Shown: positions 43,803 to 52,687 of the stretch, piece by piece
Numbering within the stretch: position 1 is the stretch's first letter
Layout of the letters: the number at the start of each line of letters is the position of its first letter
Assembly: GCF_963668215.1 (NCBI RefSeq)
Contig: NZ_OY764190.1
Location: 2,852,001 to 2,916,000, forward strand
From: an uncultured Desulfosarcina sp.
Lineage (GTDB): Bacteria; Desulfobacterota; Desulfobacteria; Desulfobacterales; Desulfosarcinaceae
Direction: 5' to 3'
Length of the DNA: 64,000 nucleotides
Program-made: the position numbers and the translations under genes
The notes under the pieces: model-generated
Told to the model about the DNA's origin: nothing
Databases searched by the model: none
Seen by the model: only the letters and a program-made list of their open reading frames with translations

Positions 43803-45152
43803 CTAAATGACCCCCTGATCCAACATGGCGTCGGCCACCTTGACGAAGCCGGCGATATTGGCCCCTACGAGGTAATTTCCCGGGTGGCCGTAAGCCTCTG
43901 CAGCAGACAGGCAGGTGTCGTGGATGCCCTTCATGATGATTTTAAGCCGCTGCTCCACTTCCTCGCCCAGCCAGGTCAGGCGAATGCTGTTCTGGGTCAG
44001 TTCCAGGCCCGAAACGGCGACACCACCGGCGTTGGCCGCCTTGCCCGGAGCGTAAGGGATACCCTTGTCGATGAAGATTTCCTGGGCCTCTGCGGTGCAG
44101 GGCATGCTTGCGCCTTCGCAAATCATTTTGACGTTGTTGTTGATCAGGCGGTAGGCGTCAGCCTTGTCGATTTCGTTCTGGGTGGCGCAGGGAAAGACGC
44201 ATTGCGCGCGGTGGCGCCAGAGCGGGTTCTCTTCTTGGGCCGGGTCTGTCGCCGTGTAGCTGGCATGCGTATATTTCTCGGTGTATTCGCTGATCCGGCC
44301 CCGCCGGATATTTTTCAGGCGCTGGATAAAGGCGAGCTTTTCCGCATCGATCCCCTCTTCGTCATAAATGTGGCCCGACGAATCGGACATGGCGACAACT
44401 TTGGCGCCCAGTTCGATCAGTTTGCGGACGGTCGCCTGGGCCACGTTGCCGGAGCCGGAAACCAGGCAGGTTTTGCCCTCCAGGGTATCGTTGCGACGGG
44501 CCAGCATCTGGGCGGCGAAATAGACGCAGCCCAGACCGGCCGCTTCGGGCCGGATCAGGCTGCCGCCCCAGTTCAAGCCCTTGCCGGTGAGCACGCCGGT
44601 GAATCGATTGTTCAGTTTCCGATACATACCGAACAGATAGCCGATTTCGCGGGACCCCACCCCGATATCTCCCTCGGGAACGTCCGTATTCGCCCCGATG
44701 TGGCGGAACAGTTCGGCCATGAAGCTCTGGCAAAAGCGCATGACCTCATCGTCCGACTTCCCCTTGGGATCGAAATCCGAGCCGCCCGCGCCTCCGCCCA
44801 TGGGCAGGGTCGTGAGCGCATTTTTAAAAACATGTTCGAAGGCCAGGAATTTGAGGATGCTCTGATTGACGGAAGGGTGGAACCGCAACCCGCCTTTATA
44901 CGGGCCGATGGCGCTGTTCATTTCGATGCGAAAGCCCCGGTTGACCCGGACCTGGCCGCTGTCGTCCAGCCATGGAACGCGGAACGTGATGATCCGCTCC
45001 GGCTCCACGATTCGCTCCACAATCCCGTGGTGGCGGTATTCGGGATTTTGGTCCAGGACGGGTTTCACGCTGGTCATAACATTGCCGACCGCCTGCATGA
45101 ATTCGATTTCGTTGGGGTCCCTGGCCTGGGTGCTCGGGGGGACTTGGGGCAT
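43803..45152 (-). CDS. gdhA: NADP-type glutamate dehydrogenase with catalytic lysine replaced by alanine
   Basis: 449 residues, the usual length of hexameric bacterial GdhA. Family sequence is strong: GPYKGGLRFHPSVNQSILKF (substrate K86), VFKNALTTLPMGG (K110), GDIGVGSREIGYLFG (catalytic D162), SGSGNVAQATVRKL for the dinucleotide fold. But the motif normally GGGKGGSDFDP reads GGGAGGSDFDP: A122 (GCG at 44789-44787) stands where the catalytic lysine (K125 of the Clostridium symbiosum enzyme) belongs; spacing to K86, K110 and D162 matches exactly. Activity is therefore doubtful. ATG at 45152 with AAGGTG six bases upstream is preferred to a TTG at 45185. A terminator follows the gene. Confidence 0.9.
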   Translation of the reverse strand: MPQVPPSTQARDPNEIEFMQAVGNVMTSVKPVLDQNPEYRHHGIVERIVEPERIITFRVPWLDDSGQVRVNRGFRIEMNSAIGPYKGGLRFHPSVNQSILKFLAFEHVFKNALTTLPMGGGAGGSDFDPKGKSDDEVMRFCQSFMAELFRHIGANTDVPEGDIGVGSREIGYLFGMYRKLNNRFTGVLTGKGLNWGGSLIRPEAAGLGCVYFAAQMLARRNDTLEGKTCLVSGSGNVAQATVRKLIELGAKVVAMSDSSGHIYDEEGIDAEKLAFIQRLKNIRRGRISEYTEKYTHASYTATDPAQEENPLWRHRAQCVFPCATQNEIDKADAYRLINNNVKMICEGASMPCTAEAQEIFIDKGIPYAPGKAANAGGVAVSGLELTQNSIRLTWLGEEVEQRLKIIMKGIHDTCLSAAEAYGHPGNYLVGANIAGFVKVADAMLDQGVI

Positions 45153-45423
45153 ATCTGTCACCTTGGAAAAATGTCGAGGTTTCAATGGTCAATGCGCACT
45201 CTTATTTAAGGTATCGGGGCAAATTCTGCAAATTCTTTTTAATCCTGCCTGGCCAAAAAACCGGGGGACGTGGAAAGCCGTGATGACAAAATTCGTCGGT
45301 CTCGTGGGATGAAGCGTAACGCAGATATTGGAAATTTTAATAAATCGTCAAAAAAAAACTATTGTTTTCCGGTAAAACGGCCAATAATATATCTACGAGA
45401 CAGCCAGAAAAGGAGCGACGATC

Positions 45424-45744
45424 ATGAAAATAAATGGCACTGACCTTCAGTCCGTACTCAATGTCTATCAGAGCAACCAGGCCCAGGCAAAACAAACGCA
45501 AGCAGAGGATCGTTCCCAGGAAGCGACAGAGACCGTTGTGCAACAGGACCGCCTGGATTTGAGCCAGCAGGGACAGGCGATCGCCGATGCCCAGCGGGCC
45601 ATCGCAGCCGTTCCGGATGTCAGGGAATCACTGGTGGAAGAGATCCGCAACCAAGTGGAAAACGGAACCTATACCGTGGACCAGCAGAAGGCCGCCGAGG
45701 GCATTTTAAGAGAATCCATGGTCAATCAGGCGGCGATGGCCTAA
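45424..45744 (+). CDS. flgM: Negative regulator of flagellin synthesis FlgM (anti-sigma-28)
   Basis: 106 residues. MKINGTDLQSVLNVYQSNQ at the start and the C-terminal helix region VRESLVEEIRNQVENGTYTV followed by KAAEGILRESMVNQAA match FlgM, which binds FliA until it is exported through the flagellar hook. The middle is low-complexity, rich in Q, E and T, as expected for an unfolded protein. AAGGAG lies before the ATG. No other flagellar gene is in the window. GCCAATAA at 45380-45387 resembles a sigma-28 -10 element, but no matching -35 is clear. Confidence 0.9.
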   Translation: MKINGTDLQSVLNVYQSNQAQAKQTQAEDRSQEATETVVQQDRLDLSQQGQAIADAQRAIAAVPDVRESLVEEIRNQVENGTYTVDQQKAAEGILRESMVNQAAMA

Positions 45745-45770
45745 CCGGTTTTAAAAAAAACGAAAAAGGG

Positions 45771-45806
45771 AAAGGGAAACGGTCTTCGGCCGGCTCCCTT
45801 TTTTTT
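45771..45806. terminator. Bidirectional rho-independent terminator (flgM / hybrid kinase)
   Basis: GGGA (45774-45777) and CGG (45780-45782) pair with CCG (45790-45792) and TCCC (45795-45798), with eight T on the plus strand. Upstream A-runs (45763-45773) give T-runs on the minus strand, so it can end both convergent genes. Confidence 0.7.
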
Positions 45807-45819
45807 GTCCAACCGTCAT

Positions 45820-48753
45820 TCAATCGGATTTTGCCATCACGCGGTCGAGGGTTTCCTTCAACACCTTCATTTCAAACGGTTTGTGGATAAATTCATCCGG
45901 AGGGGCAAGATTGGCAAAGCGGTCCTCGATCTGCTGGCGGGTATAGCCGCTGACGATGATGATTTTCAGATCGGACCGGATCTTTTTGATTTCCCGCATG
46001 GTTTCCAGGCCGTCCATGCCGGGCATGGTCAAATCCAGTAAAACGCAGTCTACGCGCTGAGTGGCCCGGTTAAGAAGATCGATCGTTTCCTGGCCGCTCG
46101 ACGCCGTTTCGACCCGGTAGCCGAGCCGTTCGAGGAACCGGCAGCCGATTTCCATCACCATGTCCTCATCGTCCACGAGCAAGACGGTTTTTTCGTCGGG
46201 AGCGGAATTCTCTTCAACCGGAGCGGTCGTCTCCCGGTTCAGGGAGACTCCCTGAATGGGAAACAGGGCGGTGAACGTCGAGCCCTTGCCTTTTTCGCTT
46301 TCCACTTTCACCGCTCCGGAATGGGAGCGAATGATGCCCATGACGGCTGCCATGCCCAGTCCGCGGCCGGTAAATTTGGTGGAATAGAAAGGATCGAAAA
46401 CCTTGCCCAGCGTTTCCGGATCCATGCCGCAGCCGGTATCGGCAACGGCCACGTATGCATACAGGCCTTCGGGAAGGTCTTCCTTCAGGTAGGTCGTGGA
46501 CAGGTAGCCGGAATCGCATTGCATGGTTCCGGTGGATATGCGCACCCGCCCCTTTTCCCCTCCCAGCGCTTCGATGGCATTGGTGATGAAGCCGGAAATC
46601 ACCTGGCGCATCTGATCCGTGTCTGCGGCCACCAGGGGCATGGGGTCGGTCAGATCCAGCTCCAGATGGACATGGGCCATTTTGGATTCGTCCAGCTTTT
46701 CCAGTTCCGTCGTGACCAGTTGGGACAGGTTTACCGGAAAGCTCTCCTTTTTCAGTTGGCCCACATAGGTCAACATCATGCTGCTGAGGTCGGCAGCCCG
46801 TTGGGAGGCATTGATGGCGCGCTGGATGCTTTTGTCAGCCGGCGCGTTTTCCGGCAGGTCTTCTTTGGCGAGTTCCAGATTGCCCAGCACCACCATCAGC
46901 AGATTGTTGAAGTTATGGGCAATGGATCCGGCCATGGTGCCAAGGCTTTCCATCTTGTGGCCCTGCTGAAGCCGCCTCTCCATTTCCCTGCGTTCCTGTT
47001 CGGTTTTTTTGCGTTCCGACAGATCCCGGGAAATACCAAGGACGCCACTGGGTTGCCCGTTGCCGTCGACCATCAATCCGGCGGTAACCTCCACGGGGAT
47101 GATGCTTCCATCCTTATGGTACTCTTCAATCTCTAAAGTTTGGCCGTAATTATGGGGGTCGATCTGCCCTGTCCGCACCTCCTCGACGGCTTGTCCCAGG
47201 ACAGCAGCGGTATGATCGAAGGATTCGGGGGTCAGGTACTGGTCGATGGTCATGGCCATGATTTCTTCAGGGGTAAACCCCATGACCTTTTCCACCGAAG
47301 GGCTCACATATGTCATGGTCAAAGAATCGATATCCAGAACCCAGATGACATCGTTGACGTTCTCGGCCAGCAAGCGGTAGCGGTTTTCGCTTTCCCGGAG
47401 GCGCTCGTAGGAGCGGGCGTTGACGAGGCCGGTAGCGATTTGCATTGCGATGCCCATGAGGATGTTGACATCGCTGGTGGTATACTCGCGCTTGGCCTTT
47501 TGGGTATCCACGAAAAGAAGCCCTAAAGGCTCCTGTTTGTAAACCAGGGGAATACCGACGAGGGCCTCGACCTTGAGCCGTTCCAGCAGAGTGATGCTGT
47601 TGGGCGCCATTTCGGCTTTTTTCTCTTGGGCATTGTTCAGCACGATCGGGTTGCCGGATCTCAGGATTTTAATAAAAAGGTCGGAAGAGCTTTCCAGATC
47701 GATGGGGTACTTCAAGCCCTCTAAAAATTGCTGCTCGAACCAGGAGAAACCGAAGCCGGCGGCGTATTGCAGGTACTGGCCCTGGCTGTCGCACAACAGG
47801 ATCATTGCCCGGGTGAAATCCAGGTTGCGTGCCATGGAATCCAATACGGTATCCAAAAAGGAATCGACCTCCAGAATGTCGGCGCCGGCGCGACCGATTT
47901 CGAAGACCAGGCGGGAATTCTGGTAGCGGGTTTCGTTTTCCTTGAGCAGTCGACCGGCGGCATTTCCCTGCTCTTTGAGAAAACCGGCCAATTCGCGGCT
48001 GTTCTTGATGCCGCTCACCAGAAAAATGGACAGGTCGATGGCGGTCAAACAGAGCGTCAGCACGGTCCAGACGATGGGCGAAACCAGGAAAAAGGCACCG
48101 GCGGCGATCAAGACGGAAAGCAGGCTGAAATAGGCGCCTGCCCGTTTCCAGACAGCGGATGACCGCTCTTCCCAGGTTACCTCGTACTCGCAGGCAGCGT
48201 CGCCGCGATGGATGCAGGTCGGATGGGTGACCGTTGCCGGCCGACCGGTGTGGATCTCGCCGATGGCCTCGAAAACTCCGCGACGGTTTTCGCACTGAAA
48301 GGGCTTTTCATGCAGGCCCTGGCGAACGGAGATGGAAATCCGGGCCCGGTTTTTGCCGATGATCGTGGTCCGGCTGAGATGCCCTCGCGACCACTTGGGA
48401 TAGACCCGCTCCACGGCTTTGTACATGGCGGCGGGGGTGATGAATTGCAGGCCGTACTGCATCACCGTCCCCGTTGACTTCATTTTCAGGGCATGCAGGC
48501 CGACTTTGTATGAAATTTCGGGATCGTTAAGCCTTTCATCCAGGCAGCGGTGGAACCTGTTGATCTGTTCCTGGCTCAGGAAATAACCTTCGTCGTTGAT
48601 GTCGATGAGATCCAGTTCGCAGCAGCTCAACAGATCGTCGATATCCACGCCCCCCAGGGATTTCAGATAATTGATATAATTGCCCACAATACCGCTTTTA
48701 TAGAGGGGCGTCCGGTCGTCGAGGACCGGTTGATCTGGCGATTTACTTGACAT
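45820..48753 (-). CDS. Hybrid sensor histidine kinase (N-terminal sensor, GAF, PAS, HisKA, HATPase, REC)
   Basis: 977 residues. N-terminal ~200 residues are a soluble sensor-like module ending THPTCIHRGDAACEYEVTWE, a pattern seen at the end of V4R/heme-NO-type sensor domains. Two membrane segments (~210-255) follow, then GAF (NLDFTRAMILLCDSQGQ...), PAS (NRYRLLAENVNDVIWVLDID), a kinase core with H in GSIAHNFNNLLMVVLGNLEL, ATP-binding VADTGCGMDPETLGKVFDPF, and a receiver VLLVDDEDMVMEI with phospho-Asp in CVLLDLTMPGMDG. It probably passes phosphate to an unlinked partner, since no response regulator is next to it. The sensed signal is unknown. Confidence 0.9.
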   Translation of the reverse strand: MSSKSPDQPVLDDRTPLYKSGIVGNYINYLKSLGGVDIDDLLSCCELDLIDINDEGYFLSQEQINRFHRCLDERLNDPEISYKVGLHALKMKSTGTVMQYGLQFITPAAMYKAVERVYPKWSRGHLSRTTIIGKNRARISISVRQGLHEKPFQCENRRGVFEAIGEIHTGRPATVTHPTCIHRGDAACEYEVTWEERSSAVWKRAGAYFSLLSVLIAAGAFFLVSPIVWTVLTLCLTAIDLSIFLVSGIKNSRELAGFLKEQGNAAGRLLKENETRYQNSRLVFEIGRAGADILEVDSFLDTVLDSMARNLDFTRAMILLCDSQGQYLQYAAGFGFSWFEQQFLEGLKYPIDLESSSDLFIKILRSGNPIVLNNAQEKKAEMAPNSITLLERLKVEALVGIPLVYKQEPLGLLFVDTQKAKREYTTSDVNILMGIAMQIATGLVNARSYERLRESENRYRLLAENVNDVIWVLDIDSLTMTYVSPSVEKVMGFTPEEIMAMTIDQYLTPESFDHTAAVLGQAVEEVRTGQIDPHNYGQTLEIEEYHKDGSIIPVEVTAGLMVDGNGQPSGVLGISRDLSERKKTEQERREMERRLQQGHKMESLGTMAGSIAHNFNNLLMVVLGNLELAKEDLPENAPADKSIQRAINASQRAADLSSMMLTYVGQLKKESFPVNLSQLVTTELEKLDESKMAHVHLELDLTDPMPLVAADTDQMRQVISGFITNAIEALGGEKGRVRISTGTMQCDSGYLSTTYLKEDLPEGLYAYVAVADTGCGMDPETLGKVFDPFYSTKFTGRGLGMAAVMGIIRSHSGAVKVESEKGKGSTFTALFPIQGVSLNRETTAPVEENSAPDEKTVLLVDDEDMVMEIGCRFLERLGYRVETASSGQETIDLLNRATQRVDCVLLDLTMPGMDGLETMREIKKIRSDLKIIIVSGYTRQQIEDRFANLAPPDEFIHKPFEMKVLKETLDRVMAKSD

Positions 48754-48869
48754 GGTTTGCAGCGGCGACTCTCCGTAATTCCGATTGTTTCAAGCGTGCC
48801 TCCGATGATTATCGGCAAATAGACACGATTCATGAGAAAAAACGGGAATTTTGGGAAGGGATAGAAGCA

Positions 48870-48898
48870 ACGGCGCCGCCGCAGGTCGGCGGCGGCGC
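48870..48898 (-). terminator. GC-rich hairpin after the M16 peptidase gene
   Basis: GGCGCCGCCGC and its exact complement GCGGCGGCGCC form an 11-bp stem around a six-base loop, just after the peptidase stop at 48905. The following sequence (GTTGCTTCT) has no solid T-run, so it may be rho-assisted or a stabiliser. Confidence 0.5.
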
Positions 48899-48904
48899 CA
48901 GGGG

Positions 48905-51880
48905 TTAAACGCTTTGCAGGACGAGTTTTCGGTCCGACAGTTTTTCGTTGGCGGCTTCCAGCAGGCTGCGGCTGGAAATCACGGCCACCGCCTTGTTGGA
49001 GCAATCGTTCGTGAAATATCGTTCGGCGGCGGCCATCACGGCTTCACGGGTAAGCTTCAGCAGGTTTTCCTTGTGCCGGAGGCGGATTTCGTCGGAAAGG
49101 CCGATGATCCGGCGGTAAAAGGCTTTGCGGGCAGCAGGGCCCGGAGGGTCGGGTTTGTCGATTTCCGAGCAGACCTGCAAAATGGCCTCTTTAACGTCTT
49201 CATCGGTGAATTTCCCCGAGCGGATAAAATCGGCCGCCCGGTCGTAGACCTGCAGTGTGCCCACAATATGGGGATCCCGATACGAACCGAAACTGAACAG
49301 CCCGTCTTCGGCACTGTACAGGGCGAATCCGCCGTAGGCCCCGCCTTTTTCACGGATCTCCCGATGAAGATAAAGGGAGCGCAGCATCTTGGCGATGACG
49401 GCGAGTGCCGGGCTGTCGGCATGGCCCAGGCGCACGGTGGGAAAGGTCTGAGCCACGAAGGAAACGGCCGTGGCGGTGCTCCAGCCTTCCAGGGCGATGC
49501 CCGGCGAATCGGCCAGGACGGGCGGGACGAACCCCGGCCCGCCGTTTCCGGAAAGCGCTGCGGTCAGGGCGTTGACCGGATCGACGGCCTTGTCCAGCAT
49601 TTCCGTTTCGCCCACTATCGCCAGGGCAGCGTTTTCACGGCTGAAGAGGGCGCTGCCGATGGATCTCAAGTCGGCCGCCAGTTTTTCGATGCCCTCGTCC
49701 GCCGTCTCTTTTTCCAGTGTTTTGATGGTATGCAACTGGTGCACACCGCCCCATACCTCCTGAAGCTGATTGGCCGGGGTAAAGCTGCGGGACGCCAGCG
49801 AAATCGCCAGGCGGTGGCCGTTGTATACGACTGCGGATTCAAGGCCGGCCCGGTATTCGAGAACCAGCTGCCGCAACCGGGTCAGGTCGCGAAAATCGGC
49901 CTGAGTGGCCAGTTCCTGAAGAATATCGAACATGCGATCCTGATTGCGGTCGAGGCATTTTCCGGTGAAGGAGACGAAGGGCAGGCAGGCTCCGCTATCA
50001 TCGAATCGGGTACGGGCATTGGCGCTGAAACCGATGCCTCCGGTTACCCGATCCATGCGGCGGGCCATCTCGGTGTAATCGGAGGAAGCGGTGCCCGTTC
50101 TGGAAACGGCATGACAGAAGAACGGCACCAGCGGCAGCAGATCGGCGTCGATGTTTCCGGCCCCCAGACCCCCCGAAAAATAAAAGATGCCGGAGGTCGA
50201 CTGGTCGTAGGCCCACACCGGCGGCTTAAAGCGGCCCGGAACCGGATCGATCTTCACAACGGCCGGCGGAATGTCCTCGCGTTCTAATGTGGGCAGGCAG
50301 GCGACGTTCTCGCTGGTCTCCTGCAAGGCTTTCAGTGCGGCTGCATCGGACCGGATTTGCTGCAGATCCGATGCGGACAGGCCGCTTTGGATCTTGGATA
50401 GTTTCTCTGCCACCCGTCGGTTTTCTTCCTCGGCCATGGCCTGGTCAGGCTTCAAGAGGAACCGCACCCGATGCGGGTTGTCCAGAAAATAATGCCGGAT
50501 TTTTTCTTCCAGAAAGGGGCCGTCGGCCAGGGCCTGTCTTAGACGGTCGAAATCGGCATCCAACTGCAGGATGCGCTCCGGGTCGCCGCCGTGCATCCAA
50601 CTGGCCGCCACGCCGATCAGCAGCTTGATGCCATAGGGATAGGGGGTGTTGGTGACCTCCTTGCGGTGAAATTCGATCTGGTGAATGGCCGATTCCACCA
50701 GCTCCGGATCGATGCCGTCACGGGCCAGTTTCTCCAGTTCATTGAAGACGATGGTCTCGATGGTTTCAGCCGCGGATTCGGCAATATCTTTGAGCCCCAC
50801 CGAAAACATGGTGTCCCGGTTTTCGGCATCGAATCCCGTGCCATCGGAAAGGGCGGTACCCAACTGGCTGTCCATCAGGGCCTTGCGCAGCGGGGAGGCC
50901 GCATTGCCGATGAGGATCTGTTCGATCACCGCCAGCACGAGCACTTCGAAGGTGTCCCGGATGTCGGTCAGCAGCCAGGCTACACAAGCCTGGTACTTCT
51001 TGGATGCATCTTCGTCGGGATCCAGGGGGTAGGGGTAGGCCACGGTTTTCGGCGCCGGCCAACGGGGCTGGGAGGGCACGTCGGTTTCCGGATCGATGCG
51101 CGAAAAATGCCGGAGCACGCGATCTTCGATGAAGGCCAGGTGCTCTTTCAGCGGCAGATCGCCATAGGTATAAAAAAAGGCGTTGCTGGGGTGATAATGG
51201 CGGGCATGGAAGGCTTTGAGCTGCGCATAGGTCAGCGACGGGATCGCCGACGGCTCTCCACCGGAATTGTTGCTGTAGGTGGTGTCCGGATAAAGGGCGT
51301 TGAGCAGGGAGCGGACCAGAACCTGATCCGGTGAGGACATGGCCCCTTTCATCTCGTTGTAGACCACACCCTTGTATTCCAGACGCATATTGGCGCCTTC
51401 CCCCACCACCTCCAGTCGGTGGCCTTCCTGCTTGAAGCTGAGTTCCTCGATCTTGGGGAAAAAGGCCGCGTCCAGGTACACGTCCATCAGGTTGTAGAAA
51501 TCCTTGCGGTTCTGGGTGGCGAACGGATACATGGTCCAGTCCGAGGCGGTGAAGGCGTTCATGAAAGTGGACAGGCTGCGCTTGAGCATGGAGAAAAACG
51601 GGTCCCGCACCGGAAAGCGCTTCGAGCCGCATAAAACGGTATGTTCCAGGATATGGGCCACACCGGTGGAATCTGAGGGAACGGTCTTGAAAGCCACACC
51701 GAAGGTGTTTTCCCGGTCCGCATTGCCGATATGGATGTGCCGAGCTCCGGTGGCTTCATGTTCCAGCTGGTAGAGCCAGGACCGGATGTCCGTAAGATAG
51801 GCGGTTTTGGCTATTACGTAGCCGCCGATGCGGTCGCCTGCTTCGATGCCGGGGTTGTTCGCGTCCGATGGATGGTTCAT
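48905..51880 (-). CDS. M16C-family zinc metallopeptidase (presequence protease-like)
   Basis: 991 residues, the size of PreP/Cym1-type peptidases. The inverted zinc motif HxxEH is H76-ILE-H80 in GVAHILEHTVLCG, and a downstream glutamate lies in the segment with FYNLMDVYLDAAFFPKI. The sequence continues with EGHRLEV, YKGVVYNEMKGAMSSPD and the M16C-associated middle domain. These enzymes form a chamber that degrades peptides up to about 65 residues. It has no signal peptide and should be cytoplasmic. The ribosome site before ATG at 51880 is weak. Confidence 0.93.
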   Translation of the reverse strand: MNHPSDANNPGIEAGDRIGGYVIAKTAYLTDIRSWLYQLEHEATGARHIHIGNADRENTFGVAFKTVPSDSTGVAHILEHTVLCGSKRFPVRDPFFSMLKRSLSTFMNAFTASDWTMYPFATQNRKDFYNLMDVYLDAAFFPKIEELSFKQEGHRLEVVGEGANMRLEYKGVVYNEMKGAMSSPDQVLVRSLLNALYPDTTYSNNSGGEPSAIPSLTYAQLKAFHARHYHPSNAFFYTYGDLPLKEHLAFIEDRVLRHFSRIDPETDVPSQPRWPAPKTVAYPYPLDPDEDASKKYQACVAWLLTDIRDTFEVLVLAVIEQILIGNAASPLRKALMDSQLGTALSDGTGFDAENRDTMFSVGLKDIAESAAETIETIVFNELEKLARDGIDPELVESAIHQIEFHRKEVTNTPYPYGIKLLIGVAASWMHGGDPERILQLDADFDRLRQALADGPFLEEKIRHYFLDNPHRVRFLLKPDQAMAEEENRRVAEKLSKIQSGLSASDLQQIRSDAAALKALQETSENVACLPTLEREDIPPAVVKIDPVPGRFKPPVWAYDQSTSGIFYFSGGLGAGNIDADLLPLVPFFCHAVSRTGTASSDYTEMARRMDRVTGGIGFSANARTRFDDSGACLPFVSFTGKCLDRNQDRMFDILQELATQADFRDLTRLRQLVLEYRAGLESAVVYNGHRLAISLASRSFTPANQLQEVWGGVHQLHTIKTLEKETADEGIEKLAADLRSIGSALFSRENAALAIVGETEMLDKAVDPVNALTAALSGNGGPGFVPPVLADSPGIALEGWSTATAVSFVAQTFPTVRLGHADSPALAVIAKMLRSLYLHREIREKGGAYGGFALYSAEDGLFSFGSYRDPHIVGTLQVYDRAADFIRSGKFTDEDVKEAILQVCSEIDKPDPPGPAARKAFYRRIIGLSDEIRLRHKENLLKLTREAVMAAAERYFTNDCSNKAVAVISSRSLLEAANEKLSDRKLVLQSV

Positions 51881-51922
51881 GAGGCGTTGCCTTGCCCTTT
51901 CGTAGGGTTGTTTGTAGGGGAG

Positions 51923-52291
51923 CTATTCGGCCGCTTTGTAGCGGCCGCGGTCGATCCGGAGGATTTTTTCCGTTTTGTTCAGTCGAAAAATGATGTTGCG
52001 GAGCTTTTTATCGTCGTAGCCGGTCTGTTCCCGGATTTGGGCGATGCCGATTCCATTGCGGCTGTTGGCGATGATTTCCAGAACCCGTTCCGTGGCGTTT
52101 TGGGGGGATGTCCCGGCCTTTCGGGAGGCTGTCCGCCGGCCTCCGGTGGGAAGCGTCCGAATGAGTTTTTCCAGGCGGTCGAGCCGCTGGTTGATATTGT
52201 CGATATCCCGTTTGGTGGGAATGTTGTAATTGTGCATGAAAAACTTGACCATGGCATCGAAGCTTACCGGTTTGCCTTTTCTTCTTGGCAT
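51923..52291 (-). CDS. Small coiled-coil / winged-helix protein, probable DNA-binding
   Basis: 122 residues. MPRRKGKPVSFDAMVKFFMH leads into a helical stretch with heptads (IDNINQRLDRLEKLIRTL), a basic, Ser/Thr-rich linker (GGRRTASRKAGTS), and a C-terminal region that looks like a winged helix: ERVLEIIANSRNGIGIAQIR then DDKKLRNIIFRLNKTEKILR and RGRYKAA. The plan suggests an oligomeric DNA- or nucleoid-binding regulator. A strong GGAGGTG lies just before the ATG at 52291. It ends 42 bp from the M16 peptidase start on the same strand. Confidence 0.72.
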   Translation of the reverse strand: MPRRKGKPVSFDAMVKFFMHNYNIPTKRDIDNINQRLDRLEKLIRTLPTGGRRTASRKAGTSPQNATERVLEIIANSRNGIGIAQIREQTGYDDKKLRNIIFRLNKTEKILRIDRGRYKAAE

Positions 52292-52497
52292 TCACACCTC
52301 CAGGGCGATCGTCGTTGCGGGATACTGTCGTTGATCAGATTGCCGGCGGTTAAAAAAGTTTGTGCAATCGCGACTTTTTCTGAAGCTAAGAAATAACACC
52401 CTCAAAGTCAATGGACAAGCTCTTGAATATAGGGCGGTAGTTGTGTGGTTGCATTGCTTTTATGTTCTGCGTGGGGACCGAGAAAAACGCGGTCTTC

Positions 52498-52525
52498 GTA
52501 GGGGCACGGCGCGCCGTGCCCCTAC
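52498..52525. repeat. Perfect 28-bp palindrome
   Basis: The 14-base arm GTAGGGGCACGGCG is followed at once by its exact reverse complement, with no loop. Similar GGGGC/GCCCC palindromes occur scattered in many genomes; it may be a dispersed repeat unit or a strong hairpin in RNA. It sits 162 bases before the activase gene. Confidence 0.7.
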
Positions 52526-52580
52526 ACGGGGTTCCCGTTGCGCTTTTGAGGATAGAAATATGTTCAACCTCATTTGTTGG

Positions 52581-52620
52581 TCAGGTGGTCTGAAGACCTG
52601 AAAACATCTTGCCTTCAGGT
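52581..52620. promoter_or_regulatory. Candidate operator array for the FadR-type regulator
   Basis: TCAGGT (52581-52586), ACCTGA (52596-52601) and TTCAGGT (52614-52620) form two overlapping inverted repeats. The first, 52581-52601, is a 21-base palindrome with eight of ten pairs. It lies 67-107 bases before the activase start, and the cluster itself encodes a GntR/FadR-type regulator. Confidence 0.45.
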
Positions 52621-52687
52621 AAAAAATCGTTGTAAAAAGGGCTCAAGACCTAATGGTCGTTATAACCGGCAACAGATTCATTCTACG

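Larger units (their letters stand above)
52292..52687. other. Divergent intergenic region before the hydroxyproline cluster
   Basis: 396 bp between the winged-helix gene and the glycyl-radical activase gene. It holds a perfect 28-bp palindrome at 52498-52525 and three TCAGGT/ACCTGA half-sites at 52581-52620, both listed separately. No gene was found. Confidence 0.6.

Noticed and set aside
45361..45387. Sigma-28 promoter for flgM
   Set aside because: GCCAATAA is close to the -10 consensus, but the -35 position (ATTGTTTT) matches poorly, so it is not listed as a promoter.
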